Shown: positions 1 to 8,027 of the stretch, in pieces | How the letters are laid out: each line of letters begins with the position of its first letter | How positions within the stretch are numbered: the first letter of the stretch is position 1 | Origin: Acidimicrobiales bacterium | GTDB taxonomy: Bacteria > Actinomycetota > Acidimicrobiia > Acidimicrobiales > AC-14 | DNA: 64,000 bases | Direction of reading: 5' to 3' | Assembly: GCA_025463925.1 (NCBI GenBank) | Contig: JAODBK010000091.1 | Location: 1-64,000 of the forward strand | Notes under the pieces: model-generated | Told to the model about the DNA's origin: nothing | Databases searched by the model: none | Seen by the model: only the letters and a program-made list of their open reading frames with translations | Position numbers and translations under genes: made by a program

Positions 1-178
1 GCCTGACCGCGCCGCCCGGCCGCGCCAGGACGCCGTCGCCGTGGCCGTCGTTGTCGACCACCACCACGTCCCACGGGACGCCGGGGTCGCGTTGGTGCGC
101 GAGACCGGCAAGGGCCCGCGCCAGGGCCGCCGGCCGGCGGTACGTCGGCAGGACGACGGTCGCCGAGGCGGGGGCCAC
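1..178 (-). CDS. Family 2 glycosyltransferase, N-terminal fragment (runs off left edge)
   Basis: Reading the minus strand from a GTG at 178 gives VAPASATVVLPTYRRPAAL, then a later segment WDVVVVDNDG. This is the classic start of a GT-A fold family 2 glycosyltransferase: the first beta strand with its TYRRP nucleotide-binding turn, then the VVVDN strand. Only about 59 residues lie in the window, so the catalytic DxD region and the acceptor side are not visible. The gene is divergent from another GT2 gene starting at 208 or 235, so the two probably share a short promoter region. The product probably transfers a sugar to a cell-surface glycan, but the substrate cannot be told. Confidence 0.75.
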   Translation of the reverse strand, partial: MAPASATVVLPTYRRPAALARALAGLAHQRDPGVPWDVVVVDNDGHGDGVLARPGGAVR

Positions 179-207
179 CGCGCCAGGTTGCCCTACATTC
201 GCTGCCC

Positions 208-1050
208 TTGGGCGTACCGCGGCCTCCGCCGGACGTGACCGTCGTGGTGCCGGTGCGCGATGGCGCCGGCACGATCGGGGCGTGCCTGGACGCGCTCGCC
301 GGCCAGCGGGGCGAGCCAGCGTTCGACGTGGTCGTGGTGGACAACGGTTCGACCGACGCCACCGCGTCGATCGTCGCCGGGCACGCGATCGGGGCCCGGT
401 TGATCACCGAAGCGCGGCCCGGCTCGTACGCGGCCCGCAACGCCGGCATCGCCGCGGCCGCCGGCCGGGTGCTGGCGTTCACCGACGCCGACTGCCGCCC
501 GGCGCCCGATTGGCTCGCCGCCGGACTGCGCGCCCTCACCGACACGGGGGCGTCGCTGGCCGGTGGCGCGGTGGTGCTGGAGCCGGGTCGCGGCCGCTGG
601 GCCCGGTACGACCGCGCGATCTATCTCGACCAGCGGCACTTCGTGGAGTCCGACGGCTTCGCCGCCACCGCCAACCTGTTCGCCGAGGCGCGCGTCTTCG
701 ACGACGTCGGCCCGTTCGACGGCGGCCTGGTGTCGAGCGGCGACGTCGAGTTCTGCCGGCGCGCGACCTCGGCCGGCCATCGCCTCGTGTACGCGCCGGA
801 CGCGGTCGTGGTGCATCCGCCGCGAACCACGTTGATCGAGACGTGGCGCCTGCACCGCCGGCTCGGCGCCGGGTGGGCGCAGTTGGCCGCGCGCGGGGCC
901 GGCGGGTCGCGGTGGCGTGAGCCGGCATTGCGCATCGACCTCGGCTCACTCGCGGCGAGGAGCGACGGCGACCGTCGACGCGATCTCTTGCCGGCCCACG
1001 TCGTGGCGATGACCGCGCGCTGGTTGGGGCGTGTCACCGGTCGCCCCTGA
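208..1050 (+). CDS. Family 2 glycosyltransferase
   Basis: This 280-residue protein has the GT2 layout. VTVVVPVRDGAGTIGACLDA is the nucleotide-binding strand, VVVVDNGSTDATASIV follows, and FTDADCRPAPDWL carries the DxD-type metal/nucleotide site near residue 92. A later GDVEFCRRATSAG segment matches the ED-type catalytic region. It has no signal peptide and no convincing membrane helix, so it is probably cytoplasmic or peripheral. The open frame begins at TTG 208, but GTG 235 is equally plausible because the conserved strand follows it directly. It is divergent from a second GT2 gene and ends at a strong hairpin. Surface polysaccharide or glycolipid synthesis is inferred; donor and acceptor are unknown. 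Confidence 0.85.
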   Translation: MGVPRPPPDVTVVVPVRDGAGTIGACLDALAGQRGEPAFDVVVVDNGSTDATASIVAGHAIGARLITEARPGSYAARNAGIAAAAGRVLAFTDADCRPAPDWLAAGLRALTDTGASLAGGAVVLEPGRGRWARYDRAIYLDQRHFVESDGFAATANLFAEARVFDDVGPFDGGLVSSGDVEFCRRATSAGHRLVYAPDAVVVHPPRTTLIETWRLHRRLGAGWAQLAARGAGGSRWREPALRIDLGSLAARSDGDRRRDLLPAHVVAMTARWLGRVTGRP

Positions 1051-1053
1051 ACG

Positions 1054-1087
1054 CGACACGACCCGCCCCGGAGGGCGGGCCGTGTCG
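1054..1087. terminator. Strong inverted repeat between convergent genes, probable bidirectional terminator
   Basis: CGACACG and CCCGCCC on the left arm pair with GGGCGGG and CGTGTCG on the right, giving a stem of about 14 bp with one small bulge and a very short loop. It sits between the stop of the upstream glycosyltransferase and the stop of the convergent secreted-protein gene at 1107. No long U tract is present, as is common in high-GC actinobacteria. Confidence 0.7.
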
Positions 1088-1106
1088 TTCCCTCGATGTT
1101 GTTGAA

Positions 1107-1580
1107 CTACCCGGTGATCGTGACGAGGATTGCGTCACTCGTGCTGCTGCCGCAGCCGGGCCCGCCGATGTGGCAGCCGGTCGCGGCGTCAACCGCCGAG
1201 ACGCCGCCGGCGATTGCATTTCCGGGGGTGTAGTCCTCGGCGTACAGCTGGGCGCCGCTCGCCGCGCTGCCGCCGAAGCTCACCCGGCCGACACCGTTGT
1301 CCTCGGTGCCGATCGCAACGGCGACGTGGCCTGCCTGTGACTGTGCGCTGCCGTCCTGGCCCACGAACACCGGGCCGGCCGGGAGCAGGTTGGCATCAGC
1401 GGCCGACGGGTCGGCCGGCGTCGCGCACGGAGGCGTCTCGCCGGTCGCGCACGGCCGGGCACCCGGGCCGGTCTCGTACGTGCCGATCCCTCCCGGGAGC
1501 GGCGCGGGCGTGGCGAAGGCCGCCGCACCCATCCCAACCACGCCCACCCCGACGACAATCGCCGTGATCAGTTTCCTCAA
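1107..1580 (-). CDS. Secreted protein of unknown function
   Basis: The start is TTG 1580, because GGGGAG (1587-1592) lies six bases upstream and the protein then begins LRKLITAIVVGVGVVGMGAA, a signal peptide with a likely cut after AAAFA. The mature part of about 130 residues is rich in Gly, Ala and Pro. It has two Cys pairs, ARPCATGETPPCATP near the N-terminus and GCHIGGPGCGSST near the end, which could form disulfides outside the cell. No known domain is recognised. The open frame extends further upstream, but without signal-peptide or ribosome-site support. Confidence 0.65.
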   Translation of the reverse strand: MRKLITAIVVGVGVVGMGAAAFATPAPLPGGIGTYETGPGARPCATGETPPCATPADPSAADANLLPAGPVFVGQDGSAQSQAGHVAVAIGTEDNGVGRVSFGGSAASGAQLYAEDYTPGNAIAGGVSAVDAATGCHIGGPGCGSSTSDAILVTITG

Positions 1581-1754
1581 GTTGATCTCCCCAGAACGAG
1601 GCGACTCGCCAGCCGCCACGAGCAACGGGTTCCCTTGCCTGCCGGGCTGCGTCTGCCCGGGAGACGTCACTCGGTGGTGGAACGACGAGCTGGCGCGGCA
1701 CCGCGACGCCGCACCATTTCGTGAATATGTCGGAGGTTCCTGCCAATTCGTCCC

Positions 1755-2618
1755 TTAAAACACGAAATCGAGGGGTTTGTCGGATTGTTTCAGTTGAAAG
1801 TGCGCGTGGGCGACGCGGGCGGTCGCCGGGAAGCGCCAGACGCACGTGACCTGCCGGGTCCCGACGAAGGCCCGCCCGGACCACGGGACCGTCCGGCCGT
1901 CAGCCGCGGTGAGTTCGGCCCCGGCCCCGTCGAACGAGACGTCGGTCGCCGACGTGGTCTGCGTGATCGCCCACGTCGCGGTGCCCGCGGTCAGCAGTGC
2001 GGTGAGTTGCATCGTGACGTCTCCGGCGGCCCGCTCGGCGCCGATGGCCGACCACCCGATGAGCGCGCCGTCGATCTTGAACCCGACCAGCGTCCAGTCG
2101 GCCCCGACACGGTCGAGCACCGGCTCGCCGATCTGGACGGTGCGGGTGAACTGATCGGACCGGTCGGTGAATGCCAGGTCGGCGTTCAAGCTCGCGCGCG
2201 ATCCCGACTGGGACCGCAGCGACCCGCCGGTCAGCCGGCCCGAGTAGGAGTGCGGGTGCCCGGCGGCGGCATCCGACTGCGCCACCACCCGAGTCACCGC
2301 GGTCCATCCGTTGGCGCCGTCGCGGCTCGCGACCGACGCGCCGGCGAGATCACCACTCGCCAGTGCCCGGGCCCAGCGCTCCCATGCAGCGCGGACCGGC
2401 GCGACGTCGACCGTCGTGGTGGGCCCGCCCGCGCCCACACCGACCGGCCCGGTCGTCGCGGTGACGTCGGTGAGGAGCGTCGTCGTCGTCGCTCCCGCCG
2501 GAGCGGTGGTCGGAGCCGCCGACCGGTCGGCGGCCGCGGGCCCGCCGCCACTCCCACCACCGCTGCACCCGGCCGCGAACAGCGCGCAGAGCCCGACGAG
2601 CGCGACCGATCCCCTCAT
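1755..2618 (-). CDS. Lipoprotein of unknown function
   Basis: From ATG 2618 the protein starts MRGSVALVGLCALFAAGC, a lipoprotein signal peptide with lipobox AAGC, followed by a Gly/Ser and Thr/Pro-rich linker of about 60 residues. The rest (about 200 residues) looks like a compact extracytoplasmic domain, with an AAWERWARALASGDLAGA helix reminiscent of SnoaL/NTF2-like or DUF4440-type accessory folds, then beta-rich sequence. It would be anchored to the outer face of the membrane. It is divergent from a sigma-factor gene at 2741 with only about 120 bp between them, so it may be a target or sensor partner of that sigma factor. This link is inferred from position only. Confidence 0.7.
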   Translation of the reverse strand: MRGSVALVGLCALFAAGCSGGGSGGGPAAADRSAAPTTAPAGATTTTLLTDVTATTGPVGVGAGGPTTTVDVAPVRAAWERWARALASGDLAGASVASRDGANGWTAVTRVVAQSDAAAGHPHSYSGRLTGGSLRSQSGSRASLNADLAFTDRSDQFTRTVQIGEPVLDRVGADWTLVGFKIDGALIGWSAIGAERAAGDVTMQLTALLTAGTATWAITQTTSATDVSFDGAGAELTAADGRTVPWSGRAFVGTRQVTCVWRFPATARVAHAHFQLKQSDKPLDFVF

Positions 2619-2740
2619 TCCGGGACGGTTCGACACCGGCGGCCCGTCCCCTGGCGGAGAGGAGATCAGGCGACGGACGTCGAACTGCCTGGATGGGCTA
2701 GGGGAGTCCTGCGGGGGTGGACCAAGCCGGGGGAGCGGAA

Positions 2741-3934
2741 GTGGCTTTGTCACCCGAGGAAGTCGAGAGCGACGCGCAGCTCGTCCTGGCGATCCAGGCG
2801 GGCGACACCGCCGCGTTCGCCGAGCTCTTCCAGCGGCACTACCCGAGCGTCCGGCGCCTCTGCCTCCGGCAGCTCATGGACATGACCGAGGCCGACGAGG
2901 TCGCCCAGGCCACGTTCGTCCGGGCCTTCGAGCGGATCGACCGCTGCACCGGGCCGCGCAACTTCGGCGGCTGGGTGCACGTCATCGCGCAGCGGCTCTG
3001 CGTCGATGCCGTGCGGGTCCGCCGCCGGGTGAGGCCCGAGGAGCTCCCGCTCGGCGCCGACCATGAGGCGCCCGGCAGCCAGAGCCCGGAGGACGTCGTC
3101 ATCCGGCAGGAGCGCGTCGTCCAGCTCCGCGCCGCGCTCGCCGCGCTCCCCGATCGTCAGCGCGACGTCGTGGTGGCCCGCGACGTCCACGACCGCCGGC
3201 CGGCCGAGATCGCGGCTGCCCTCGGCATCACCATCGGCGCCGTCGACTCGGTGCTGCTGCGCGGCCGCCGCCGGCTCGCGCTGGTCTACAACCAACTGGC
3301 CAGCGAGCGCGGCGCGACTGCGACCACGACGTCGGCGGCCTCGCTGGCGAGCGGCAGCGTGGTGCTGCAGCCGGGCGGCTTCTCGAACGCGATGGGCTCG
3401 CTCATGCACGCGCTGGCCGCGGTGGCCCGCGCCGCCGAGACCGCGGCGGTCCAGGTCGGCTCGGCGGCCGGCTTCCTCCCCCAGCGGATCGCGGTCGGCC
3501 GCAAGATCGCGGCCGCGGTCGTCGGCATCGCGCTGACCGTCGTCCCGATGGCGCAGTCGCCCCGTCCGGACCACCACTCCGTGCGCACCGCGGCTCCCGT
3601 TCCCGCGAGCCCGGCGATCCCGCAGCCGACGGTGACGACGCTGCCCGATGCACCGGCGGCTCCGGCGGCGCCGGGCGCGCCGGCCGAGCCGGGACTTCCG
3701 CCGGCCGTCGTGCCGGAGGTGCCCGCGCTGTCGTCGCTCGTCGGCGGGATGCCGGCGCCGAACGGTGCCGCGCCCGTCGACCAGGCGCCGGCGCCCGACC
3801 GGCGACCGTCGACCGGCGACATCATCGAGGCGATCCAGCGCGTGCTCGGCACCTTGCCGGCCGCGCCGGCGCCGCCACCGTCGCACGCCGCCCCGCAACC
3901 GCCGTCACAACCGCCGTCGACGACGCAGCCCTAG
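2741..3934 (+). CDS. ECF-type sigma factor with C-terminal membrane helix and Pro/Ala-rich tail
   Basis: The first 165 residues or so are an ECF sigma factor. Region 2 includes FAELFQRHYPSVRRLCLRQL and the DEVAQATFVRAFERID core; region 4 includes ALPDRQRDVVVARDVHD and an EIAAALGITIGAVDSVLLRG helix-turn-helix. The protein then continues for over 200 residues: an Ala/Ser linker, one hydrophobic helix (IAAAVVGIALTVVPMA, about residues 257-272), and a long Pro/Ala/Val tail that would lie outside the cell. GTG 2741 is preferred because GGGGGAG sits just upstream; GTG 2717 is in frame. The layout suggests a sigma factor held at the membrane by its own tail, perhaps released or silenced by an outside signal. 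That role is inferred. Confidence 0.85.
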   Translation: MALSPEEVESDAQLVLAIQAGDTAAFAELFQRHYPSVRRLCLRQLMDMTEADEVAQATFVRAFERIDRCTGPRNFGGWVHVIAQRLCVDAVRVRRRVRPEELPLGADHEAPGSQSPEDVVIRQERVVQLRAALAALPDRQRDVVVARDVHDRRPAEIAAALGITIGAVDSVLLRGRRRLALVYNQLASERGATATTTSAASLASGSVVLQPGGFSNAMGSLMHALAAVARAAETAAVQVGSAAGFLPQRIAVGRKIAAAVVGIALTVVPMAQSPRPDHHSVRTAAPVPASPAIPQPTVTTLPDAPAAPAAPGAPAEPGLPPAVVPEVPALSSLVGGMPAPNGAAPVDQAPAPDRRPSTGDIIEAIQRVLGTLPAAPAPPPSHAAPQPPSQPPSTTQP

Positions 3935-3937
3935 TCT

Positions 3938-3953
3938 CGGGGTAGCGACCCCG
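3938..3953 (+). terminator. Small hairpin after sigma-factor gene
   Basis: CGGGGT pairs with ACCCCG around a four-base AGCG loop, directly after the sigma-factor stop and 20 bp before the purF start. The stem is short and has no U tract, so it could be a weak terminator or simply chance. Confidence 0.35.
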
Positions 3954-3972
3954 CCTGTGCGAAGATGGCGGT

Positions 3973-5433
3973 GTGGAACTGGCCCTCTGGGACGGCGACA
4001 CCCCCAAAGAAGCCTGCGGAGTCTTCGGCGTCTATGCCCCGGGCCACCCGGTTGCCCATCTGGCGTACGCCGGACTGCACGCGCTGCAACATCGGGGCCA
4101 GGAGTCGGCCGGCATGGCGGTCAGCGACGGCGACACCATCACCGTCGTCAAGGACATGGGCCTGGTCACCAACGTGTTCGACCAGCGGACGCTCGCGCCG
4201 CTCGTCGGGCACCTGGCCATCGGCCACACGCGGTACTCCACCACCGGCTCGAGCACCTGGCGCAACGCGCAGCCCATCTACCGCTCGGTCGGCGACGCCG
4301 GCTTCGCGCTGGGTCACAACGGCAACCTGACGAACACCACCGACCTGGTAGCGCGGACCGGCGTGCTCGACGGCACCGTCACCAGCGACAGCGACCTCAT
4401 CGCCGAGCTCTGCCAGGACGCGATCATCCGGGCCGGCGAGGGGCTGCGCAGCGACGGCCGCGACCTGGAGCGGGCGCTCGTCGAGGTGCTGCCGTTGCTC
4501 GATGGCGCGTTCTCCCTCGTCCTGATGGACGACTCCCATCTGATCGGCGTGCGCGACCCCAACGGGTTCCGCCCGCTCTGCCTGGGCCGGCTCGACAACG
4601 GGTGGGTGTTGGCCTCGGAGACCCCGGCGCTCGACATCGTCGGCGCCCACTTCGTGCGCGAGCTCGAGCCGGGCGAGATGGTCGTCATCGACGCCACCGG
4701 CGTGCGGAGCATCCACCCGTTCCCGCCCGATCGGATCAAGCCGAAGCTGTGCCTGTTCGAGTTCGTCTACTTCGCCCGCCCGGACAGCCAGCTGTACGGC
4801 CAGACCGTGCACACCGCGCGCCAGCGCATGGGCGAGCTGCTCGCCGAGCAGGCGCCGGTCGACGCCGAGATGGTGATGCCGGTGCCCGAGTCGGGCATCC
4901 CGGCGGCCGAGGGCTACGCCCGGCGCAGCGGCATCCCGTACGGGCACGGCCTGGTGAAGAACCGCTACATCGGGCGGACGTTCATCGCGCCGAGCCAGGA
5001 GATGCGCAACCTCGGCGTCCGCATGAAGCTCAACCCGATCAGGGAGAACATCGCCGGCAAGCGGCTGGTCGTCGTCGACGACTCCATCGTCCGCGGCACG
5101 ACGACGCGGGCGATGATCCGGATGCTGCGCGAGGCCGGCGCCGCCGAAATCCACCTGCGGGTGTCGTCGCCGCCGTACCGCTGGCCGTGCTACTTCGGCA
5201 TGGACACCGGCACCCGCGCCGAGCTGATCGCGGCCGATCTCACCGTGCCCGAGGTGTGCGAGTACGTCGGCGCCGACACACTGGCGTACCTCGAGCTCGA
5301 CCGTCTCGTCTCGGCCACCGGCGCCGCCGGCGCCGGCTTCTGCACCGCCTGCCTCACCGGCGAGTACCCCATCGAGATCGGCCCACCGCCGACCAAGGCC
5401 GCGCTCGACCCGGTCGCACCCGTCAGTGGGTGA
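3973..5433 (+). CDS. purF: Amidophosphoribosyltransferase, first step of purine synthesis
   Basis: PurF moves the amide nitrogen of glutamine to PRPP, giving 5-phosphoribosylamine. The 486-residue protein starts MELALWDGDTPKEACGVFGV, a short propeptide that must be clipped to expose catalytic Cys15. The glutaminase half shows HRGQESAGMA and GHTRYSTTG. The transferase half shows the PRPP loop VVVDDSIVRGTT. Cys residues in KLCLFEF, WPCYFGMD and FCTACLTGEYP sit where Bacillus-type PurF binds a [4Fe-4S] cluster, so this is probably the oxygen-sensitive, cluster-containing form. GTG 3973 is the start. The end overlaps purM by 8 bp, indicating translational coupling. Confidence 0.97.
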   Translation: MELALWDGDTPKEACGVFGVYAPGHPVAHLAYAGLHALQHRGQESAGMAVSDGDTITVVKDMGLVTNVFDQRTLAPLVGHLAIGHTRYSTTGSSTWRNAQPIYRSVGDAGFALGHNGNLTNTTDLVARTGVLDGTVTSDSDLIAELCQDAIIRAGEGLRSDGRDLERALVEVLPLLDGAFSLVLMDDSHLIGVRDPNGFRPLCLGRLDNGWVLASETPALDIVGAHFVRELEPGEMVVIDATGVRSIHPFPPDRIKPKLCLFEFVYFARPDSQLYGQTVHTARQRMGELLAEQAPVDAEMVMPVPESGIPAAEGYARRSGIPYGHGLVKNRYIGRTFIAPSQEMRNLGVRMKLNPIRENIAGKRLVVVDDSIVRGTTTRAMIRMLREAGAAEIHLRVSSPPYRWPCYFGMDTGTRAELIAADLTVPEVCEYVGADTLAYLELDRLVSATGAAGAGFCTACLTGEYPIEIGPPPTKAALDPVAPVSG

Positions 5434-6460
5434 GACGTACGAGGCCGCCGGCGTCAGCATCTCGGCCGGCGACGAGGCGGTGCAGCGCATCAAGGACCGG
5501 GTGCGGGCCACGTTCCGCCCGGAGGTCGTGGGCGACATCGGCGGGTTCGGCGGCCTGTTCGCGTTCGCCAAGGACCGCTACCGCGACCCGGTGCTCGTCA
5601 GCTCCACCGACGGCGTCGGCACCAAGGCGCTGGTCGCCCAGGCGGCCGGCCGCTTCACGACGATCGGGATCGACCTGGTCGCGATGTGCGTCGACGACAT
5701 CGCCGCGCAGGGCGCCGAGCCGCTCTTCTTCCTCGACTACATCGCGGTCGGCCGGCTCGACCCGGAGCACATCGAGCAGCTCGTGGAGGGGGTGGCCCAG
5801 GGGTGCCAGGCGGCCGGCTGCGCGCTCATCGGCGGCGAGATGGCCGAGCACCCGGGCGCGATGGAGCCGGGCGAGTTCGACCTGGTCGGCTTCGCGGTCG
5901 GTGCGGTCGAGCGGAGTCAGATCATCAACGGCGCGCGCGTCGCGGCGGGCGACCATCTGATCGGGCTGCCGTCGCCGGGCCTTCGCAGCAACGGCTACTC
6001 GCTGGCCCGGCGCATCTTCTTCGACCTCGCCGGCCGCCATCTCGACGATCCGGCCTGGCCGGGCGCCGACCACAAGCTGGTCGACGAGCTGCTCCGGCCG
6101 TCGGTCGTGTATTCGCCGGCGGTCAACGCGCTGGCCCGCGCGGTCGACGTCCGTGCGGTCGCGCACATCACCGGGGGCGGGATCCCTGGCAACCTGTCAC
6201 GCGTGCTCCCGAGACAGTGCGACGCGGTCGTGACGCGCCAGGCCTGGGACTCGCCGCCGATCTTCGGCGAGATCCAGCGGCTGGGCGAGGTCACCGACGC
6301 CGAGATGGCCAAGGTGTTCAACCTCGGCATCGGCATGATCGCAGTCGTTCCCGAGGGCGACGTCTTCCGTGCCCTCGACGTCCTGCGCTCCCGCGGCCAC
6401 GAGGCAGTCGACATCGGCGAGATCGTGACGGGCGACGGCGCCGTGCGCATGATTGGCTGA
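5426..6460 (+). CDS. purM: Phosphoribosylformylglycinamidine cyclo-ligase (AIR synthetase)
   Basis: PurM closes the imidazole ring, turning FGAM and ATP into AIR. The 344-residue length is normal. The N-terminus carries YEAAGVSISAGDEAV, followed by VSSTDGVGTKALVAQ, the glycine-rich ATP site, and the conserved GVDLV-like stretch GIDLVAMCVDDIAAQGAEPL. LIGGEMAEHPG and HITGGGIPGNLSRVLP are family signatures. GTG 5426 overlaps the end of purF by 8 bp, so the two purine genes form one transcription unit. A receiver-domain gene follows 4 bp downstream. Confidence 0.97.
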   Translation: MGETYEAAGVSISAGDEAVQRIKDRVRATFRPEVVGDIGGFGGLFAFAKDRYRDPVLVSSTDGVGTKALVAQAAGRFTTIGIDLVAMCVDDIAAQGAEPLFFLDYIAVGRLDPEHIEQLVEGVAQGCQAAGCALIGGEMAEHPGAMEPGEFDLVGFAVGAVERSQIINGARVAAGDHLIGLPSPGLRSNGYSLARRIFFDLAGRHLDDPAWPGADHKLVDELLRPSVVYSPAVNALARAVDVRAVAHITGGGIPGNLSRVLPRQCDAVVTRQAWDSPPIFGEIQRLGEVTDAEMAKVFNLGIGMIAVVPEGDVFRALDVLRSRGHEAVDIGEIVTGDGAVRMIG

Positions 6461-6464
6461 GGGC

Positions 6465-6881
6465 GTGGCCCGAGTCCTGATCGTCGACGACGAGCCCGAC
6501 ATCCTTCTCATGCTCCGGGTGAACCTGTCGGCCGAGGGTTACGACACGATCCTGGCGGCCGACGGCGAGAAGGCGCTCGAGCGGATCTCCGGTGACGACC
6601 CCGATCTGGTGCTCCTGGATGTGATGATGCCGGTGATGGACGGCTGGGGTGTGCTCAACGCGCTGAAGAACAACGGCCGGCACGCGCCGCCCGTGATCGT
6701 CGTGTCGGCGAAGTCGAGTGACCGCGACATCGCCGCCGCCCTCTCGCTGGGCGCGGTGGCGTTCATCACCAAGCCCTTCGACCCGCACAGCCTGATCGAC
6801 GAGGTCGACCGGGTGCTGTCGAGCACTCCCGAGGCGCTCGAGGCCGAACGGCTCGCGACGATCGCCCGATGCGGCGGATAG
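6465..6881 (+). CDS. Single-domain response regulator (CheY-like receiver)
   Basis: The protein is one receiver domain with no output domain. It has the acidic pair in VLIVDDEPD, the phospho-acceptor Asp in LVLLDVMMPVMDG, Ser in VIVVSAKSSD at the usual Thr/Ser switch position, and Lys in FITKPFDPHSL. All key residues are present, so it should be phosphorylatable. GTG 6465 is chosen because the domain begins at once (MARVLIVDD); TTG 6453 is possible. It follows purM by 4 bp. No histidine kinase is adjacent, so its partner is elsewhere. It may act in a phosphorelay or by protein contact. Confidence 0.88.
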   Translation: MARVLIVDDEPDILLMLRVNLSAEGYDTILAADGEKALERISGDDPDLVLLDVMMPVMDGWGVLNALKNNGRHAPPVIVVSAKSSDRDIAAALSLGAVAFITKPFDPHSLIDEVDRVLSSTPEALEAERLATIARCGG

Positions 6882-6982
6882 ACGTCGCCCGTCGAACCAG
6901 CGGATCGGCGGCGAGTTCCGCCGTTCCGTCGCGGCGGGACGGGACACGGACCGGAAGAGCCGGTCCTCGGCGCGCCCGCCGA

Positions 6983-7477
6983 ATGCTCGCCGCGATCTTC
7001 CTGCTCGGCTTGGTCAGCGCGGGTTGTTTCGAACATCCGCAGATGACCCGTGAAGACGCGCGGGCGTTCGCGAAGCGGGCGTTGACGAAGGTCGGGTTCC
7101 GGCAGGTCGTGGTGTCGACGAAGGTCGATGCGACGACGTACAAGTCCTCGGATCCTGGGTTCATCAAGGACACGCCGGTCGCGGTGTGGTCGACCACCAG
7201 CCAGGTCGAGGGCGGCACCGTCGTGCTCGACGTCCAGCGCCGCGGCCGGAGCGCGGTGTACGTGAAGGACACCCGCGCCGACGGGGCCGGGCCGTTGCTC
7301 GGCGACGCGCAGTTCGGGGAGCTGACCCGTTTCCGGTACGACCCGGCGGGCGATCGCAACCGCCGCGACGCCCGGCCGTGGGCGATCGCGGCGGTGGCGC
7401 TGATCGTCGTCGTCGGTGGCGGGCTCTTCGTCAGTGTGTTGTCCGGCAGCGTGCCGGGCGGGCGCCGGCTGTCGTGA
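6983..7477 (+). CDS. Lipoprotein with C-terminal membrane helix, unknown function
   Basis: Starting at ATG 6983 the protein begins MLAAIFLLGLVSAGC, a lipoprotein signal with lipobox VSAGC. A domain of about 105 residues follows, and then a second hydrophobic helix (WAIAAVALIVVVGGGLFVSV) near the C-terminus with a basic tail. The open frame also begins upstream at 6869, but that part is Arg/Ser-rich and adds nothing recognisable. The stop overlaps the pyrE start by four bases (GTGA), so it is translated together with pyrE. No known family is recognised, and there is no sign that it belongs to pyrimidine synthesis beyond position. Confidence 0.6.
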   Translation: MLAAIFLLGLVSAGCFEHPQMTREDARAFAKRALTKVGFRQVVVSTKVDATTYKSSDPGFIKDTPVAVWSTTSQVEGGTVVLDVQRRGRSAVYVKDTRADGAGPLLGDAQFGELTRFRYDPAGDRNRRDARPWAIAAVALIVVVGGGLFVSVLSGSVPGGRRLS

Positions 7478-8025
7478 GCTCGCGAACCGACGCGCTGGTC
7501 GCGCACCTCCGGGAGCACGCGGTGAAAACAGGGGACTTCACGTTGCGCTCCGGCAAGCGGAGCAACTGGTTCATCGACGCCAAGCAGACATCGTGCCGAC
7601 CGGAGGGCATGTTGCTGATCGCCGACGCGCTCCTCGACGTGCTGCCCGGCGACATCGACGCCATCGGTGGGCTGACGATGGGAGCCGACGCAGTCGCGTT
7701 CGGCGTTGCCGCCATCGCGGCGACCCGCAACCGGATGCTGCGCTCGTTCAGTGTGCGCAAGGACGTGAAGGACCACGGCGCCGGCGGCCTGATCGCGGGC
7801 GCGCTGGAACCCGGTGACCGCGTCGTGCTCACCGACGACGCCATCACGCGGGGCGTGGCGTTCCTCGAGGCGGCGAAGGCGGTCCGCGCCGCGGGAGCGG
7901 TGCCGGTGCTGGCCATCCCGGTCGTCGACCGCGGCGGCACCGCCGAGGCGCGCTGCCGGGCCGACGGCATCGACTTCCGGGCGCTCGTCACCGCGCCCGA
8001 CCTCGGCTTCCCCTACGAGGGCTGA
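7474..8025 (+). CDS. pyrE: Orotate phosphoribosyltransferase
   Basis: PyrE joins orotate to PRPP to give orotidine monophosphate in pyrimidine synthesis. The 183-residue protein is of normal length. It shows TGDFTLRSGKRSNWFIDAKQ at the N-terminus (family signature), FSVRKDVKDHGAGGLIAG with the catalytic Lys/His loop, and the PRPP-binding segment RVVLTDDAITRG, a variant of the usual VxEDxxTTG motif. GTG 7474 overlaps the stop of the upstream lipoprotein gene. The S15-type hydrolase follows 2 bp after the stop. Confidence 0.93.
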   Translation: MSSRTDALVAHLREHAVKTGDFTLRSGKRSNWFIDAKQTSCRPEGMLLIADALLDVLPGDIDAIGGLTMGADAVAFGVAAIAATRNRMLRSFSVRKDVKDHGAGGLIAGALEPGDRVVLTDDAITRGVAFLEAAKAVRAAGAVPVLAIPVVDRGGTAEARCRADGIDFRALVTAPDLGFPYEG

Positions 8026-8027
8026 CC

